From Rhodococcus sp. H36-A4 (GTDB lineage: Bacteria; Actinomycetota; Actinomycetes; Mycobacteriales; Mycobacteriaceae): a stretch of DNA of 64,000 nt. This document shows, piece by piece, positions 42,457 to 52,003 of this stretch. How positions within the stretch are numbered: the first letter of the stretch is position 1; the number at the start of each line of letters is the position of its first letter. The position numbers and the translations under genes are program-made. The notes under the pieces were generated by a model that saw only the letters and a program-made list of their open reading frames with translations, had not been told where the DNA came from and did not search any database. The stretch is taken from contig NZ_JAPVLQ010000003.1 in the NCBI RefSeq assembly GCF_027158005.1, forward strand, positions 524,851 to 588,850. The letters are read 5' to 3'.

Positions 42457-44499
42457 TCAGGCTGTGACGAGATCGGGGTCGAGCTCTGCCTCGGTGGGCG
42501 AGTTCTTGCCCTTGACGAACTGCTTCGCTGCGATGACCAGCACTGCCGAGACGATCGTGCCTGCCGCGAGGGCGACCAAAAACCACAGGATTCCGCCGAC
42601 GGCGAAGAATACGAAGATTCCACCGTGTGGCGCACTGAGCGTCACGTCCATTGCCATGACCAGTGCGCCGGTGACCGCTCCACCTGCCATCATCGACGGG
42701 ATGACGCGCAGCGGGTCTGCTGCGGCGAACGGAATGGCGCCCTCGGAGATGAATGCAGCACCGAGGAACCACGCAGCCTTACCGTTTTCGCGTTCCGCCT
42801 CGGTGAAGATCTTGGGGCGGACAGCCGACGCCAGGGCAAGAGCAAGAGGTGGGACCATTCCTGCCGCCATCACTGCGGCCATGATTCGAAGCGACGCGGT
42901 GTCGGTGACGGACAGACCTGCGGTGGCGAACGCGTAAGCAGCTTTGTTGACCGGTCCGCCCAGGTCGAAGCACATCATGAGTCCGAGGATGATGCCGAGG
43001 ATGATGATCGAGCTGCCGGTCAGACCGTTGAGCCAGTTGGTCAGTCCGCTGGTGATGGCGGCAAGCGGCTTGCCGAGCACGAGGAACATGATGGCGCCGA
43101 CGATCAACGTGGCGAACAACGGAATGATGACGACGGGCATGAGACCGCGGAGAACCGTCGGGATCTTCCACCTGCTGATCCACAGTGCGACGAAGCCCGC
43201 GATCAAACCGCCGACGAGACCACCGATGAAGCCTGCACCGACCAGCACGGCCACAGCGCCTGCCGTGAAGCCAGGCGCCAGGCCGGGTCTGTCGGCGATG
43301 GCATACGAGATGTAGCCGGCGAGTGCAGGCACCAGGAAGCTGAACGACAGGGCGCCGATCTGGAACAGCACTGCGCCGAGATAGGCGGTCAGCCCGCCGG
43401 TGGGAAGCGAGGTTAGGGAGTTGTTGACGACGATGTCCTCGGCGACATCCTTGATCTCGTATCCACCCAGCAGGAAGCCGAGAGCGATCAGCAGACCACC
43501 CGCCGCGACGAACGGAATCATGTAACTGACGCCGGTCAACAGGATCTGTCGGATGCGTGTGCCCCAGCCCAGTTCTCCTGCGCCGGTGCTGGCCGATCCT
43601 GCTGCTGCCGCGGTTCCGGAAACACGTGCGGCATCGGGATTTTCGGCGGCGCGCAATGCCTCGGTCACCATGACGTCGGGTTCGTTGATCGCGCGCTTGA
43701 CACCCGAGGACACGACGGGCTTGCCCGCGAATCGCTCTTTGCCCTTGACGCCGACATCGGTGGCGAAGATGACGGCCTCGGCGCCCTCGATCAGAGCCGG
43801 ATCGAGGGGAGTGCTACCGCTCGATCCCTGCGTCTCCACATGCACGGTGACCCCAGCGCGCTCACCGGCGGCGACGAGAGAGTCAGCAGCCATGTAGGTG
43901 TGGGCAATTCCGGTGGGACATGCCGTCACCGCCACGATGTGCTTGGCAGTAGGAGTGGCCGCCGGGGCCGAGGCTTCTGGAACGGAAGTCGCCGCAGCCT
44001 TCGCGGGAGTCTTTGCAGGGGCCTTCGCCGCCGGGTTGATGACACCCTCTACCAGCGCGACGATGTCGGCCCCCGAAGGGGCATCTCGAAGCGCGGTGAC
44101 GAACTCTGGCTTGACCAGGGCGCGAGCCAGACTGGAGAGCAGCTTCATATGGGCTGAGCCGGCACCCGCGGGGGCGGCGATCAGGAACACCAGGTCGGCC
44201 GGACCGTCGGGTGCTCCGAAGTCGACCTTGGGATCGAGCCGTGCGAAACCGAGGGATGCCGAGGTGACTGCCTCTGCACGGCAGTGCGGGATGGCGATCC
44301 CGCCTGGTAGGCCGGTAGCAGACTGAGCCTCGCGAGCCAGGGCTGCTTCGCGGAGCGGGGCCGCATCGGTGGCACGACCGGCTGAGGCGAGTAGCTCCGA
44401 GAGTCGTTCGATGACAGCATCTTTGGAGGCACCGAGATCGGCATCGAGGAGGATGAGCTCCTCCGCGATGATCGCGGGATCGCTGGTTGGTGTGGACAT
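42457..44499 (-). CDS. fruA: Fructose PTS permease IIABC
   Basis: The 680-residue fused permease imports fructose as fructose-1-phosphate. The IIA domain (about 1-150) has the phosphorylated His in IAIPHCRA. An Ala/Pro linker follows, then the IIB domain (about 185-285) with Cys in VAVTACPTGIAHTYM, and the IIC domain (about 325-670) with many helices. FruK phosphorylates the product next. The gene is 10 bases downstream of fruK on the minus strand and before ptsH. Confidence 0.95.
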   Translation of the reverse strand: MSTPTSDPAIIAEELILLDADLGASKDAVIERLSELLASAGRATDAAPLREAALAREAQSATGLPGGIAIPHCRAEAVTSASLGFARLDPKVDFGAPDGPADLVFLIAAPAGAGSAHMKLLSSLARALVKPEFVTALRDAPSGADIVALVEGVINPAAKAPAKTPAKAAATSVPEASAPAATPTAKHIVAVTACPTGIAHTYMAADSLVAAGERAGVTVHVETQGSSGSTPLDPALIEGAEAVIFATDVGVKGKERFAGKPVVSSGVKRAINEPDVMVTEALRAAENPDAARVSGTAAAAGSASTGAGELGWGTRIRQILLTGVSYMIPFVAAGGLLIALGFLLGGYEIKDVAEDIVVNNSLTSLPTGGLTAYLGAVLFQIGALSFSFLVPALAGYISYAIADRPGLAPGFTAGAVAVLVGAGFIGGLVGGLIAGFVALWISRWKIPTVLRGLMPVVIIPLFATLIVGAIMFLVLGKPLAAITSGLTNWLNGLTGSSIIILGIILGLMMCFDLGGPVNKAAYAFATAGLSVTDTASLRIMAAVMAAGMVPPLALALASAVRPKIFTEAERENGKAAWFLGAAFISEGAIPFAAADPLRVIPSMMAGGAVTGALVMAMDVTLSAPHGGIFVFFAVGGILWFLVALAAGTIVSAVLVIAAKQFVKGKNSPTEAELDPDLVTA

Positions 44500-44509
44500 G
44501 ACTTCGCTC

Positions 44510-45532
44510 CTAGGAGTGTGTCGACGAACGGGTGGGGGATGAGGTCGGGGGGATAGGCGAGCTGGTATGCGGTGAATCGAGCGCCCGTACCGTCACCGAT
44601 TCAGGGTGCGCTTGCTCGGGCGTCGGCAACGTTGTGCCGGGCAGAGCGGTAGCCGCTGTGCCGTAGGCAACGGCTCGGCGGAGCTTGTCCGCACCCGAGC
44701 ATCGTTCGATATCGGCGAGGATGTAGCCGGCAAGCGAGGAATCGCCCGCCCCCACGGTGCTGAGGGCCTGGATCCGAGGTGGGGTCGCGAACCATGCGCC
44801 CTCGTTGGAGACGAGTACCGCTCCCGCGCTGCCGAGCGTCGCGAGTACTGCGCCGACTCCCCGATCGAGGAGTATCCGGCAGGCGGTGACCGTAGCCGTC
44901 GGATCGCCCGCCGCAGCAGCGCGTTCCAATTCTTCGGCATTCGCTCCGGTGAGTTGAGCGAGTTCTTCGGAGTTCGGCTTCACCAAGTCGGGAGCAGATT
45001 CGGGGAACGAGGCAGCGAGCGCAAGGAGCGGCGCGTCGGAAGTATCGACGGCAACCTTCGACGGTGTATCGCGTAGCGCCTGCACGATGCTTGCGTACCA
45101 GTCGGTGGGGATGCCAGGCGGAAGCGATCCGGACAGTACGACCCATGCGGCGTCCCGGCCCAGATCGAGAACAGCGTCGAACAATTCCTCCCGAGTGGCT
45201 ACGGTCAGGCTTGCTCCCGGTTCGTTGATCTTGGTCGTAGTTCCACCTGGTTCGCTGATGGTGATGTTGGTTCGAGCCTGTCCGCTCGTCGGTACAGCGC
45301 AGTAACGGACGCCTTTCGTGGTTAACGCGGAGAGGAGCGGATCCGTCGGCGCTGCAGGTAGGACGGCCATCGCCTGCACTCCGGACGAGGTCAGGACCCG
45401 GGCCACGTTGACGCCCTTTCCTCCTGGATCGCTGACCGATGCCCGCGCTCGATACACCCCGCCGCGGACGAGTTCGGAGTCGAGCACGACTGTCCGGTCG
45501 ATGCTCGGATTGGCTGTCAGTGTGAGGATCAT
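44510..45532 (-). CDS. fruK: 1-phosphofructokinase
   Basis: FruK converts fructose-1-phosphate to fructose-1,6-bisphosphate. The 340-residue PfkB-family protein starts MILTLTANPSIDRT and has GGKGVNVAR, the anion-hole and catalytic-base motif GAGDSSLAGY and VKPNSEELAQLTG. The last 20 residues are Ser/Thr/Pro-rich. Its ATG overlaps the fruR stop (ATGA), so the pair is coupled. Confidence 0.95.
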   Translation of the reverse strand: MILTLTANPSIDRTVVLDSELVRGGVYRARASVSDPGGKGVNVARVLTSSGVQAMAVLPAAPTDPLLSALTTKGVRYCAVPTSGQARTNITISEPGGTTTKINEPGASLTVATREELFDAVLDLGRDAAWVVLSGSLPPGIPTDWYASIVQALRDTPSKVAVDTSDAPLLALAASFPESAPDLVKPNSEELAQLTGANAEELERAAAAGDPTATVTACRILLDRGVGAVLATLGSAGAVLVSNEGAWFATPPRIQALSTVGAGDSSLAGYILADIERCSGADKLRRAVAYGTAATALPGTTLPTPEQAHPESVTVRALDSPHTSSPIPPTSSPTRSSTHS

Positions 45533-46296
45533 GCGATCACGACCTCGATTCCGTTGTCGGTCAAACTCTTACGATCGATCTCGTCGATCTCGTCGTCGGT
45601 TATCAGAACGTCGATGTTGTCCAGGCGACCGAAGCTGACGAGGTGCTCGCGGCCGATTTTGGATGAATCCGACAGCACGACGACATGGTTTGCGGTGCGC
45701 ACCATCGCTCGTTTCACGGCGGCCTCGTCACTGTCGGGCGTGGACAACCCGTGCCCCACACTGAGTGCGTTGGTCCCGATGAATGCCACATCGACGCGCA
45801 GCCATTCCAACGCCGACAACGCTTCCTCGCCCACGGCAGCCTGTGTCGTACCACGGACTCGACCGCCGAGAACACGAAGACTCACCCCCGTCAGTGGTGC
45901 GACACGAGCAGCGATGGGAATCGAATTGGTGATGAGTGTCAGCTCGCGTTCGTTGCCGAGAAGGGCGGCGAGTCGACCGGTGGTGGTTCCGGCATCGAAC
46001 ACGGCGCTACCACCGTTGAGCGGGAGGTAGGCGAGAGCTGCGGCCGCTATTGCGTCCTTCTGCTCGGCCCGCGTGTACTCGCGCTCGCCGACGCCCGGTT
46101 CGGCGGCGGTCAAGGCCGACGCTGGAACTGCTCCACCGTGGACCCTTCGGACAACCCCGAGGCGGTCGAGGACGGCAAGGTCGCGTCGAACGGTCTCGGT
46201 CGTCACGCCGTATGTGGTCGACAGATCTGCAACGGAGACTCGACCGCGGTTGCTGATTACCTCGGCGATTGCTTGCTGGCGCTCTTCTGCGTACAC
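45529..46296 (-). CDS. fruR: DeoR-family regulator of the fructose PTS
   Basis: The 255-residue DeoR-type repressor has an N-terminal helix-turn-helix (RVSVADLSTTYGVTTETVRRDLAVLDRLGVVRRVHGG) and a C-terminal sugar-phosphate domain (VFDAGTTTG, FIGTNALS). GTG 46296 with GGAGGG upstream is the best start; 20 further codons are open. It is first in fruR-fruK-fruA-ptsH and faces ptsI, and probably senses fructose-1-phosphate (inference from relatives). Confidence 0.88.
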   Translation of the reverse strand: MYAEERQQAIAEVISNRGRVSVADLSTTYGVTTETVRRDLAVLDRLGVVRRVHGGAVPASALTAAEPGVGEREYTRAEQKDAIAAAALAYLPLNGGSAVFDAGTTTGRLAALLGNERELTLITNSIPIAARVAPLTGVSLRVLGGRVRGTTQAAVGEEALSALEWLRVDVAFIGTNALSVGHGLSTPDSDEAAVKRAMVRTANHVVVLSDSSKIGREHLVSFGRLDNIDVLITDDEIDEIDRKSLTDNGIEVVIA

Positions 46297-46440
46297 CTGC
46301 GCCTCCCTCCGAACTATTGTTGGTTTATGTTGTTTTACGCCCGTATGTGTTGACATGTCAAGAGCAAAGAGTAATCTCAGTCACATCAGAGGTAGTTCTA
46401 CGAGTCACACCACACTTGTTCCAGAAACCGAGGAGGACGC
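46297..46440. promoter_or_regulatory. Divergent fruR / ptsI control region
   Basis: On the plus strand TTGACA at 46350-46355 and TAATCT at 46372-46377 are 16 bases apart, a good housekeeping promoter for ptsI. TTGACATGTCAA at 46350-46361 is a perfect palindrome over the -35 element. Nearby direct repeats of TGTTGGTTT/TGTTGTTTT (46319-46336) are candidate operators for FruR or SugR-like DeoR regulators. The operator assignment is inference. Confidence 0.55.
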
Positions 46441-48171
46441 ATGGCGGGATCGCTTCGAGCCGATACACGAGAAGGTGCCACGGCTGCAGGAGAAGCCCTG
46501 ACGTTGTCGGGCTCGTCGGTTCTGCATGGAACGCCGGTAGTCCCGGGTGTCGGGTACGGCCCGGTCATCCGCCCGGGCAAGCGTCCGGACGTCCCGGTCG
46601 ACACGACTGTCGTCGACGAGGCGGAACGAGGAACCGAACTCGAACGATTCCGTTCGAGCGCGGCGAATGTTTCGGTGAGACTGCGCGCACGTGCGGAACT
46701 GGCCACCGGAGCAGCGTCGGAAGTGCTCTCGGCAAATGCGGCGATGGCCCAGGATCGAGGCTGGATCGGCGCCGCCGAGAAACTTATCGGGAAGGGTGCT
46801 CTTGCCACCTCGGCAACCGTCGCCGCAACCGAGCAGTTCATCGCAATGTTCACCAAGCTCGGCGGTCTGATGGCCGAGCGCGTGACCGATCTCCGTGATA
46901 TCCGCGACCGTGTCATCGCCGAAATACTGGGGATCCCCGAGCCGGGGGTTCCGACTCCCGAGACACCCTCGGTACTCTTCGCCGACGATTTGGCGCCTGC
47001 TGACACGGCTGGACTCGACTCGAGTCTGGTTCTCGCACTGGCAACATCACTCGGTGGACCGACAAGCCACACCGCAATCATTGCGCGTCAGCTCGGCATC
47101 CCGTGCGTCGTGGCCGTCACGGGGCTCGACGACGTAGCCGAAGGTGCTCCCGCTCTGGTGAACGGAATCACCGGCGATATCGTGCTCGAGCCCGATGCTG
47201 CCCTCGCGAAAGCCTCGGTGGACTCGGCTCGAGCCGAATTGGATCGGGTGTCCCACTGGGCAGGGCCCGGAGTTACAGCAGACGGTCACCGAGTCGACAT
47301 CCTTGCCAACGTTCAGGACGGCGCGGGAGCTCGCGCAGCGCGGAAGACTGCCGCCGACGGGATCGGACTCTTTCGCACCGAACTGTGCTTCCTGGACCGC
47401 GACTCGGAACCGACCGTCGATGAGCAGGCCGAAATCTATGGTCAAGTTCTCGATGCGTTCGCCGGGCACAAGGTTGTCGTTCGTACCCTCGACGCCGGAT
47501 CGGACAAGCCCCTACGTTTCGCCAATCATCCGGACGAGGCAAACCCCGCACTGGGTATTCGAGGCATCCGAATCGCCGAGCAGGACAGAGGAATTCTTTA
47601 TCGTCAGCTCGACGGGATCGCCGCGGCTGCTGCAGCAACCAATTCGAAGCCTTGGGTGATGGCACCGATGATTGCCACCGCGGCCGAAGCCGCCGCGTTC
47701 GCCGCCGACGTCCGCGAGAGGGGTTTGACTCCGGGTGTCATGATCGAGGTTCCGGCCGCGGCGCTGCTCGCCGAGCACATTCTCGAGCATGTGGAGTTTC
47801 TGTCGATCGGAACGAATGATCTGGCGCAATACACCATGGCTGCCGATCGGATGTCCTCCCAACTCGCATCGCTCACCGATCCGTGGCAGCCAGCGGTCAT
47901 CGCGTTGGTCGCCCACACCGCGAAGGCCGGTATGGCAGTGGGCAAGCCGGTTGGAGTGTGTGGAGAGGCCGCCGCCGACCCTCTGTTGGCGTGTGTACTG
48001 GTCGGCCTGGGTGTCACGTCTCTGTCCGCTGCGTCGGCTGCAGTTGCACACGTAGGGGCGAAACTGTCCACGGTCACGCTCGAGCAATGCCGGCGCGCGG
48101 CCGCGGCCGCGTCGAAGACCGACAGTGCCACCGCGGCACGTGAGGCGGCAGCGTCGATCCTGAACGAGTGA
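46441..48171 (+). CDS. ptsI: PTS enzyme I
   Basis: Enzyme I takes phosphate from phosphoenolpyruvate and gives it to HPr. The 576-residue protein has the phosphorylated His in GGPTSHTAIIARQ (about residue 204), the PEP-binding signature DGIGLFRTEL and the catalytic Cys in GVCGEAAADP. GAGGAGG lies 5 bases before ATG 46441. The NCS2 permease gene begins immediately after and may be co-transcribed. Confidence 0.96.
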   Translation: MAGSLRADTREGATAAGEALTLSGSSVLHGTPVVPGVGYGPVIRPGKRPDVPVDTTVVDEAERGTELERFRSSAANVSVRLRARAELATGAASEVLSANAAMAQDRGWIGAAEKLIGKGALATSATVAATEQFIAMFTKLGGLMAERVTDLRDIRDRVIAEILGIPEPGVPTPETPSVLFADDLAPADTAGLDSSLVLALATSLGGPTSHTAIIARQLGIPCVVAVTGLDDVAEGAPALVNGITGDIVLEPDAALAKASVDSARAELDRVSHWAGPGVTADGHRVDILANVQDGAGARAARKTAADGIGLFRTELCFLDRDSEPTVDEQAEIYGQVLDAFAGHKVVVRTLDAGSDKPLRFANHPDEANPALGIRGIRIAEQDRGILYRQLDGIAAAAAATNSKPWVMAPMIATAAEAAAFAADVRERGLTPGVMIEVPAAALLAEHILEHVEFLSIGTNDLAQYTMAADRMSSQLASLTDPWQPAVIALVAHTAKAGMAVGKPVGVCGEAAADPLLACVLVGLGVTSLSAASAAVAHVGAKLSTVTLEQCRRAAAAASKTDSATAAREAAASILNE

Positions 48172-48200
48172 CTAAGCGACGGGCTCTAGGATTCGAAGCC

Positions 48201-49466
48201 GTGAGACTACAATTCGGATGGACCCTGCACGGCAACGGCAAGAACGTCGAGCCAGGGGCGGTAGTAGCACCGGACCAGCGTTTGTCCTGGCCGCGAACCG
48301 TGGGTATCGGTATGCAGCACGTCATCGCCATGTTCGGCGCCACGTTGCTCGTCCCCACAGTGACCGGATTTCCCGTCACCACGACACTGTTGTTCTCGGG
48401 CATCGGTACCGCCCTTTTCCTCGTGATCACGCGGGGGCGGATTCCCAGTTATCTCGGGTCCTCGTTCGCCTTCATCGCACCGCTCAGCGCGGCACAGGCC
48501 AGCGGCCCTGCCGCGCAGCTCGGCGCCGTCATGTCCGTGGGCGTCGTGCTGACCCTCGTCGGCGTCATCGTCAAGTTCGCGGGCGGACGACTCATCGAAG
48601 CGGTGATGCCTCCGGTCGTCACAGGTGCAGTTGTGGTTCTCATCGGACTCAACCTCGCTCCCGCAGCGACGTCGTCGTTCGAGGCGCAGCCGCTCGTGGC
48701 CGCCGTGACTCTCGCGGCGATTCTGCTGGTGACCGTCGCCGGCCCGGGACTGCTCGGCCGCCTCGGAATCCTCGTCGGTGTCATCGTCGGATGGGTTTTC
48801 GCTGCACTGTCCGGGCAGATCTCCGACGTCAAACTCGACGCGATGAGGGCTGCAGAATGGATCGGTATTCCCGAATTCCGCGGACCGACGTTCGAATTGT
48901 CCGTCGTCCTCATCGCACTACCCGTTGTCATCGTTCTCGTGGCCGAGAACGTCGGCCACGTCAAAGCAGTGTCGGCAATGACGGGTAAGAAACTCGACGA
49001 CCTCGCCGGAGACGCACTCATCGCAGATGGATTGGCGACGACGCTGGCAGGTGCTGCGGGTGGCTCGGGCACGACGACCTACGCCGAGAACATCGGCGTG
49101 ATGGCGGCGACCCGCGTGTATTCGACCGCGGCCTACTGGGTGGCCGCGGTGACGGCCGTCGTGCTCGCGTTCTCGCCGAAGTTCGGCGCGTTGGTGTTCA
49201 CGGTCCCGGACGGAGTCATCGGTGGCGCGACACTGGTTCTGTACGGACTGATCGGCCTGCTGGGTGTGCGGATCTGGTCAGATAGCAAGGTCGATTTCAC
49301 CGATCCTGTCAACCTCGTTGTCGTTGCTGCGGCCATCGTTGCCGGTATCGGCGATCTGACGCTGACGGTCGGGTCGGTGGAGCTCGGCGGTATCGCCTGG
49401 GGATCGGTCGGAATCTTGGTCGGCTATCCCGTGCTGCGCGCCCTTTCTCGCACACAGCGCCGATAG
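48201..49466 (+). CDS. NCS2-family uracil/xanthine permease
   Basis: The 421-residue membrane protein has about 12-14 helices and the NCS2 pattern. The start is FGWTLHGNGKN then RLSWPRTVGIGMQHVIAMFGAT. The substrate-helix motif is LVAENVGHVKAVSAMTG, and the later GSGTTTYAENIGVMAATR is the family signature. It imports uracil or a purine base with protons. I prefer GTG 48201 with AGGA upstream; GTG 48168 overlaps the ptsI stop and would add 11 residues. The link with the PTS is only positional. Confidence 0.88.
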   Translation: MRLQFGWTLHGNGKNVEPGAVVAPDQRLSWPRTVGIGMQHVIAMFGATLLVPTVTGFPVTTTLLFSGIGTALFLVITRGRIPSYLGSSFAFIAPLSAAQASGPAAQLGAVMSVGVVLTLVGVIVKFAGGRLIEAVMPPVVTGAVVVLIGLNLAPAATSSFEAQPLVAAVTLAAILLVTVAGPGLLGRLGILVGVIVGWVFAALSGQISDVKLDAMRAAEWIGIPEFRGPTFELSVVLIALPVVIVLVAENVGHVKAVSAMTGKKLDDLAGDALIADGLATTLAGAAGGSGTTTYAENIGVMAATRVYSTAAYWVAAVTAVVLAFSPKFGALVFTVPDGVIGGATLVLYGLIGLLGVRIWSDSKVDFTDPVNLVVVAAAIVAGIGDLTLTVGSVELGGIAWGSVGILVGYPVLRALSRTQRR

Positions 49467-49602
49467 CAGCACTGTCTTCGGTCACCGATTCCGCGCGGCT
49501 CGGTCATCGACCGTGTTACCAATTCGGCCGTAGGCTCGAATGACGTCAGTTCACCGGCGGTGAAAAATTGTGTCGCCGGTTGGCAATTCGAAGGAGACCG
49601 AA

Positions 49603-50745
49603 GTGGAACGCACGATATTCGATTCCGAGCACGACATGTTTCGCGAGTCGTACCGCAAGTTCCTCGACCAACACGTTGCGCCGAACCACGCCAAGTGGGA
49701 AGAGCAGAATCTCGTCGATCGTTGGGTGTGGGTAGAAGCTGGAAAGCAGGGATTCCTCGGCACCGACGTGCCGGAGGAGTACGGCGGTGGCGGTGTCAAG
49801 GACTTCCGCTACAACGCCATCGTCACCGAGGAAACGACCCGCGGCGGCTACAGCGGAATCGGATTCACGCTGCACAACGACGTCGTGGCGCCATACCTCA
49901 TCAATCTGACGAACGAAGAACAGAAGCAGCGTTGGCTACCCGGATTCAGTTCCGGTGAGTTGATCACCGCGATCGCGATGACCGAGCCCGGTACCGGTAG
50001 CGACCTGCAGGGAATCAAGACCAAGGCCGTTCGTGATGGTGACGAATGGGTCCTCAACGGGTCGAAGACGTTCATCACCAACGGAATCAATGCCGACCTC
50101 GTCATCGTCGTAGCCTGCACCGACCCCGACAAGGGTGCGCAGGGATTCAGCTTGCTCGTTGTCGAGCGCGACATGCCTGGTTTCGAACGTGGACGCAATC
50201 TCGACAAGATCGGGATGAAGGCGCAGGACACGGCTGAGCTCAGCTTCACCGACGTTCGCGTGCCGGCCGCGAACCTACTCGGTGAGGAGGGGATGGGCTT
50301 CATCTACCTGATGCAGAACCTGCCTCAGGAACGACTGTCCATTGCGGTCGTCGCAGCAGCCGCTATGGAGTCGGCGCTCGACATGACAATTCAGTACTGC
50401 CGTGATCGCAAGGCCTTCGGTAAGTCCATCGGCAAATTCCAGAACACACGATTCGTGCTGGCGGAGTTGGCAACCGAGACGACGGCCTCACGGATCATGG
50501 TCGACAAATTCATCGAACTGCTCAACGACGGCAAGCTGACGGTCCAGGAAGCCGCTATGGCCAAGTGGTGGACCACGGAGAATCAGGTGCGTCTCATCGA
50601 CCGTTGCCTGCAACTGCACGGCGGATACGGATACATGAAGGAATACCCGATCGCCAAGGCGTACATGGACTCTCGGGTGCAGACGATCTACGGCGGAACG
50701 ACCGAGATCATGAAGGAAATCATCGGGCGAGGACTGAATCTCTAA
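49603..50745 (+). CDS. Long-chain-type acyl-CoA dehydrogenase (fadE20-like)
   Basis: The 380-residue FAD enzyme begins alpha-beta oxidation of acyl-CoA. It has the FAD motif IAMTEPGTGSDLQG, FITNGINADLVIV and the end QLHGGYGYMKEYPIAKAYMD, then IYGGTTEIMKEIIGR. The position that carries the catalytic Glu in short- and medium-chain enzymes is Gly here. Long-chain and isovaleryl types instead take it from the earlier helix, here in NLPQERLSIAV. That whole pattern is close to mammalian LCAD. M. tuberculosis has fadE20 at the same place near lexA. GTG 49603 has GAAGGAG upstream. Confidence 0.9.
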   Translation: MERTIFDSEHDMFRESYRKFLDQHVAPNHAKWEEQNLVDRWVWVEAGKQGFLGTDVPEEYGGGGVKDFRYNAIVTEETTRGGYSGIGFTLHNDVVAPYLINLTNEEQKQRWLPGFSSGELITAIAMTEPGTGSDLQGIKTKAVRDGDEWVLNGSKTFITNGINADLVIVVACTDPDKGAQGFSLLVVERDMPGFERGRNLDKIGMKAQDTAELSFTDVRVPAANLLGEEGMGFIYLMQNLPQERLSIAVVAAAAMESALDMTIQYCRDRKAFGKSIGKFQNTRFVLAELATETTASRIMVDKFIELLNDGKLTVQEAAMAKWWTTENQVRLIDRCLQLHGGYGYMKEYPIAKAYMDSRVQTIYGGTTEIMKEIIGRGLNL

Positions 50746-50764
50746 CACTCACCTTCCAACCGAT

Positions 50765-50815
50765 ACAGATCAAGGGCCGCAACCTCGAAACGAGAGGTTG
50801 CGGCCCTTAATCTGT
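50765..50815. terminator. Bidirectional terminator between acyl-CoA dehydrogenase and lexA
   Basis: AAGGGCCGCAACCTC (50772-50786) pairs perfectly with 50794-50808, and the stem extends through ACAGAT/ATCTGT with single-base bulges. It lies between two convergent genes. Confidence 0.9.
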
Positions 50816-50828
50816 ACGAACTCGCTGA

Positions 50829-51716
50829 TCAGAGCTTGCGCATGACCGTGACGACCTTGCCGAGGATGGCTGCGTCATTGCCCGGGATCGGCTCGAACAA
50901 AGGGTTGTGCGGCAACAGCCATACCTCACCCTTGGTGCGCTTGAACGTCTTCACCGTGGCTTCGCCATCGATCATGGCCGCAACGATGTCGCCGTTGTCG
51001 GCGACGCTCTGCTGTCGAACCACCACCCAGTCGCCATCGCAGATTGCTGCTTCGATCATGGACTCGCCGACTACTCTCAGCAGGAACAGGGAACCCTGGC
51101 CGACCAGTTCGCGGGGGAGTGGGAAAACGTCTTCGACTGCCTGCTCGGCAAGAATCGGACCGCCGGCAGCGATTCGTCCCAATACCGGAACGAACGTCGG
51201 GGTCGGCAGCTGATCTTCCGCAGGCGCCGACCCGTCGGCTACGGCTGCAGCGTGGTCTGCCTGTACCTCGTCGAGGCCGCGTACATCGACTGCGCGTGGG
51301 CGGTTTGGATCACGTCGGAGGAAGCCTTTGCGCTCCAGCGTTCGAAGTTGATGAGCGACCGACGACGTAGAGGTCAACCCGACCGCATCCCCGATCTCCC
51401 GGATACTCGGCGGGTAGCCACGCTCGGTCACCGATGCTCTGATGACCTCGAGAACCTTGCGCTGACGTTCGGTCAGACCCGCATTGATGTCGGTGCCCTC
51501 ACCTTCGAACGCCTTCGCCGTCGGCACCGAGGTCGCCTTGGCGGTTGCGGTTGCCTTGGCAGTTCCGGCAATCTTGGCGACCGGCGCGTCGGTCTTTCCG
51601 CCGGTGGCACTTCCGCGTGATTTCGCGCTCGGTGCCGTAGCCTTCGTCTTCCCGGGTGCCTTCCCGACTGCTTTGCCTGTGGACTTCGGTGACCCTGACG
51701 AGGTCTCTTCTTTCAT
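50829..51716 (-). CDS. lexA: SOS repressor LexA with long N-terminal extension
   Basis: LexA represses SOS genes until RecA filaments promote its self-cleavage. After a low-complexity N-terminal stretch (about residues 1-75, rich in Lys, Ala, Thr, Gly) come the winged-helix domain ([43 protein letters not shown]), the cleavage site RIAAGGP (Ala-Gly), and the Ser-Lys dyad in VVGESMIEA and TVKTFKR. Total length is 295 against about 200-240 in most relatives. ATG 51716 has AGGAGG 8 bases upstream; ATG 51734 is possible. It faces a small membrane gene across clustered SOS boxes. Confidence 0.96.
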   Translation of the reverse strand: MKEETSSGSPKSTGKAVGKAPGKTKATAPSAKSRGSATGGKTDAPVAKIAGTAKATATAKATSVPTAKAFEGEGTDINAGLTERQRKVLEVIRASVTERGYPPSIREIGDAVGLTSTSSVAHQLRTLERKGFLRRDPNRPRAVDVRGLDEVQADHAAAVADGSAPAEDQLPTPTFVPVLGRIAAGGPILAEQAVEDVFPLPRELVGQGSLFLLRVVGESMIEAAICDGDWVVVRQQSVADNGDIVAAMIDGEATVKTFKRTKGEVWLLPHNPLFEPIPGNDAAILGKVVTVMRKL

Positions 51717-51839
51717 TCGTTCATCCTCCTGCATCGCCTTCCCCTGCCGGGACTTCTCGAGTGCTCGAGTGGCCCGAACGCGTGGTGTGGATGTGACGTG
51801 TGGTTTCTGACACGAATCTAGCCCGAAATCCCTGTTCGA

Positions 51840-51855
51840 TCAAACATCTGTTCGA
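51840..51855 (-). promoter_or_regulatory. LexA (SOS) box, lexA-proximal
   Basis: TCAAAC-ATCT-GTTCGA matches TCGAAC-N4-GTTCGA in 11 of 12 positions. It is 124 bases from the lexA start and fits autoregulation. Confidence 0.8.
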
Positions 51856-51903
51856 TCCGTGTCGTAACTTCTGCTGACATTGTCCGAGTCGCGTGATAGA
51901 ACT

Positions 51904-51934
51904 TCGAACAAGCGTTCATCGAACGCCTGATCGA
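51904..51934 (+). promoter_or_regulatory. Two overlapping LexA boxes before the membrane gene
   Basis: TCGAAC-AAGC-GTTCAT (51904-51919, 10 of 12) and TCGAAC-GCCT-GATCGA (51919-51934, 11 of 12) share one base. They would give LexA control of the divergent gene, as at M. tuberculosis Rv2719c. Confidence 0.7.
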
Positions 51935-52003
51935 ACAAAGGTGAATATCGCGGCACCCGCGGGCATCGTCACGGTCGATCTGTACACCGCAGTGGAGGTT
52001 CCG

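Noticed and set aside
48168..48200. GTG 48168 as permease start overlapping the ptsI stop
   Set aside because: The residues it adds (MTKRRALGFEA) are not typical; GTG 48201 gives the usual short N-terminus and has AGGA upstream.
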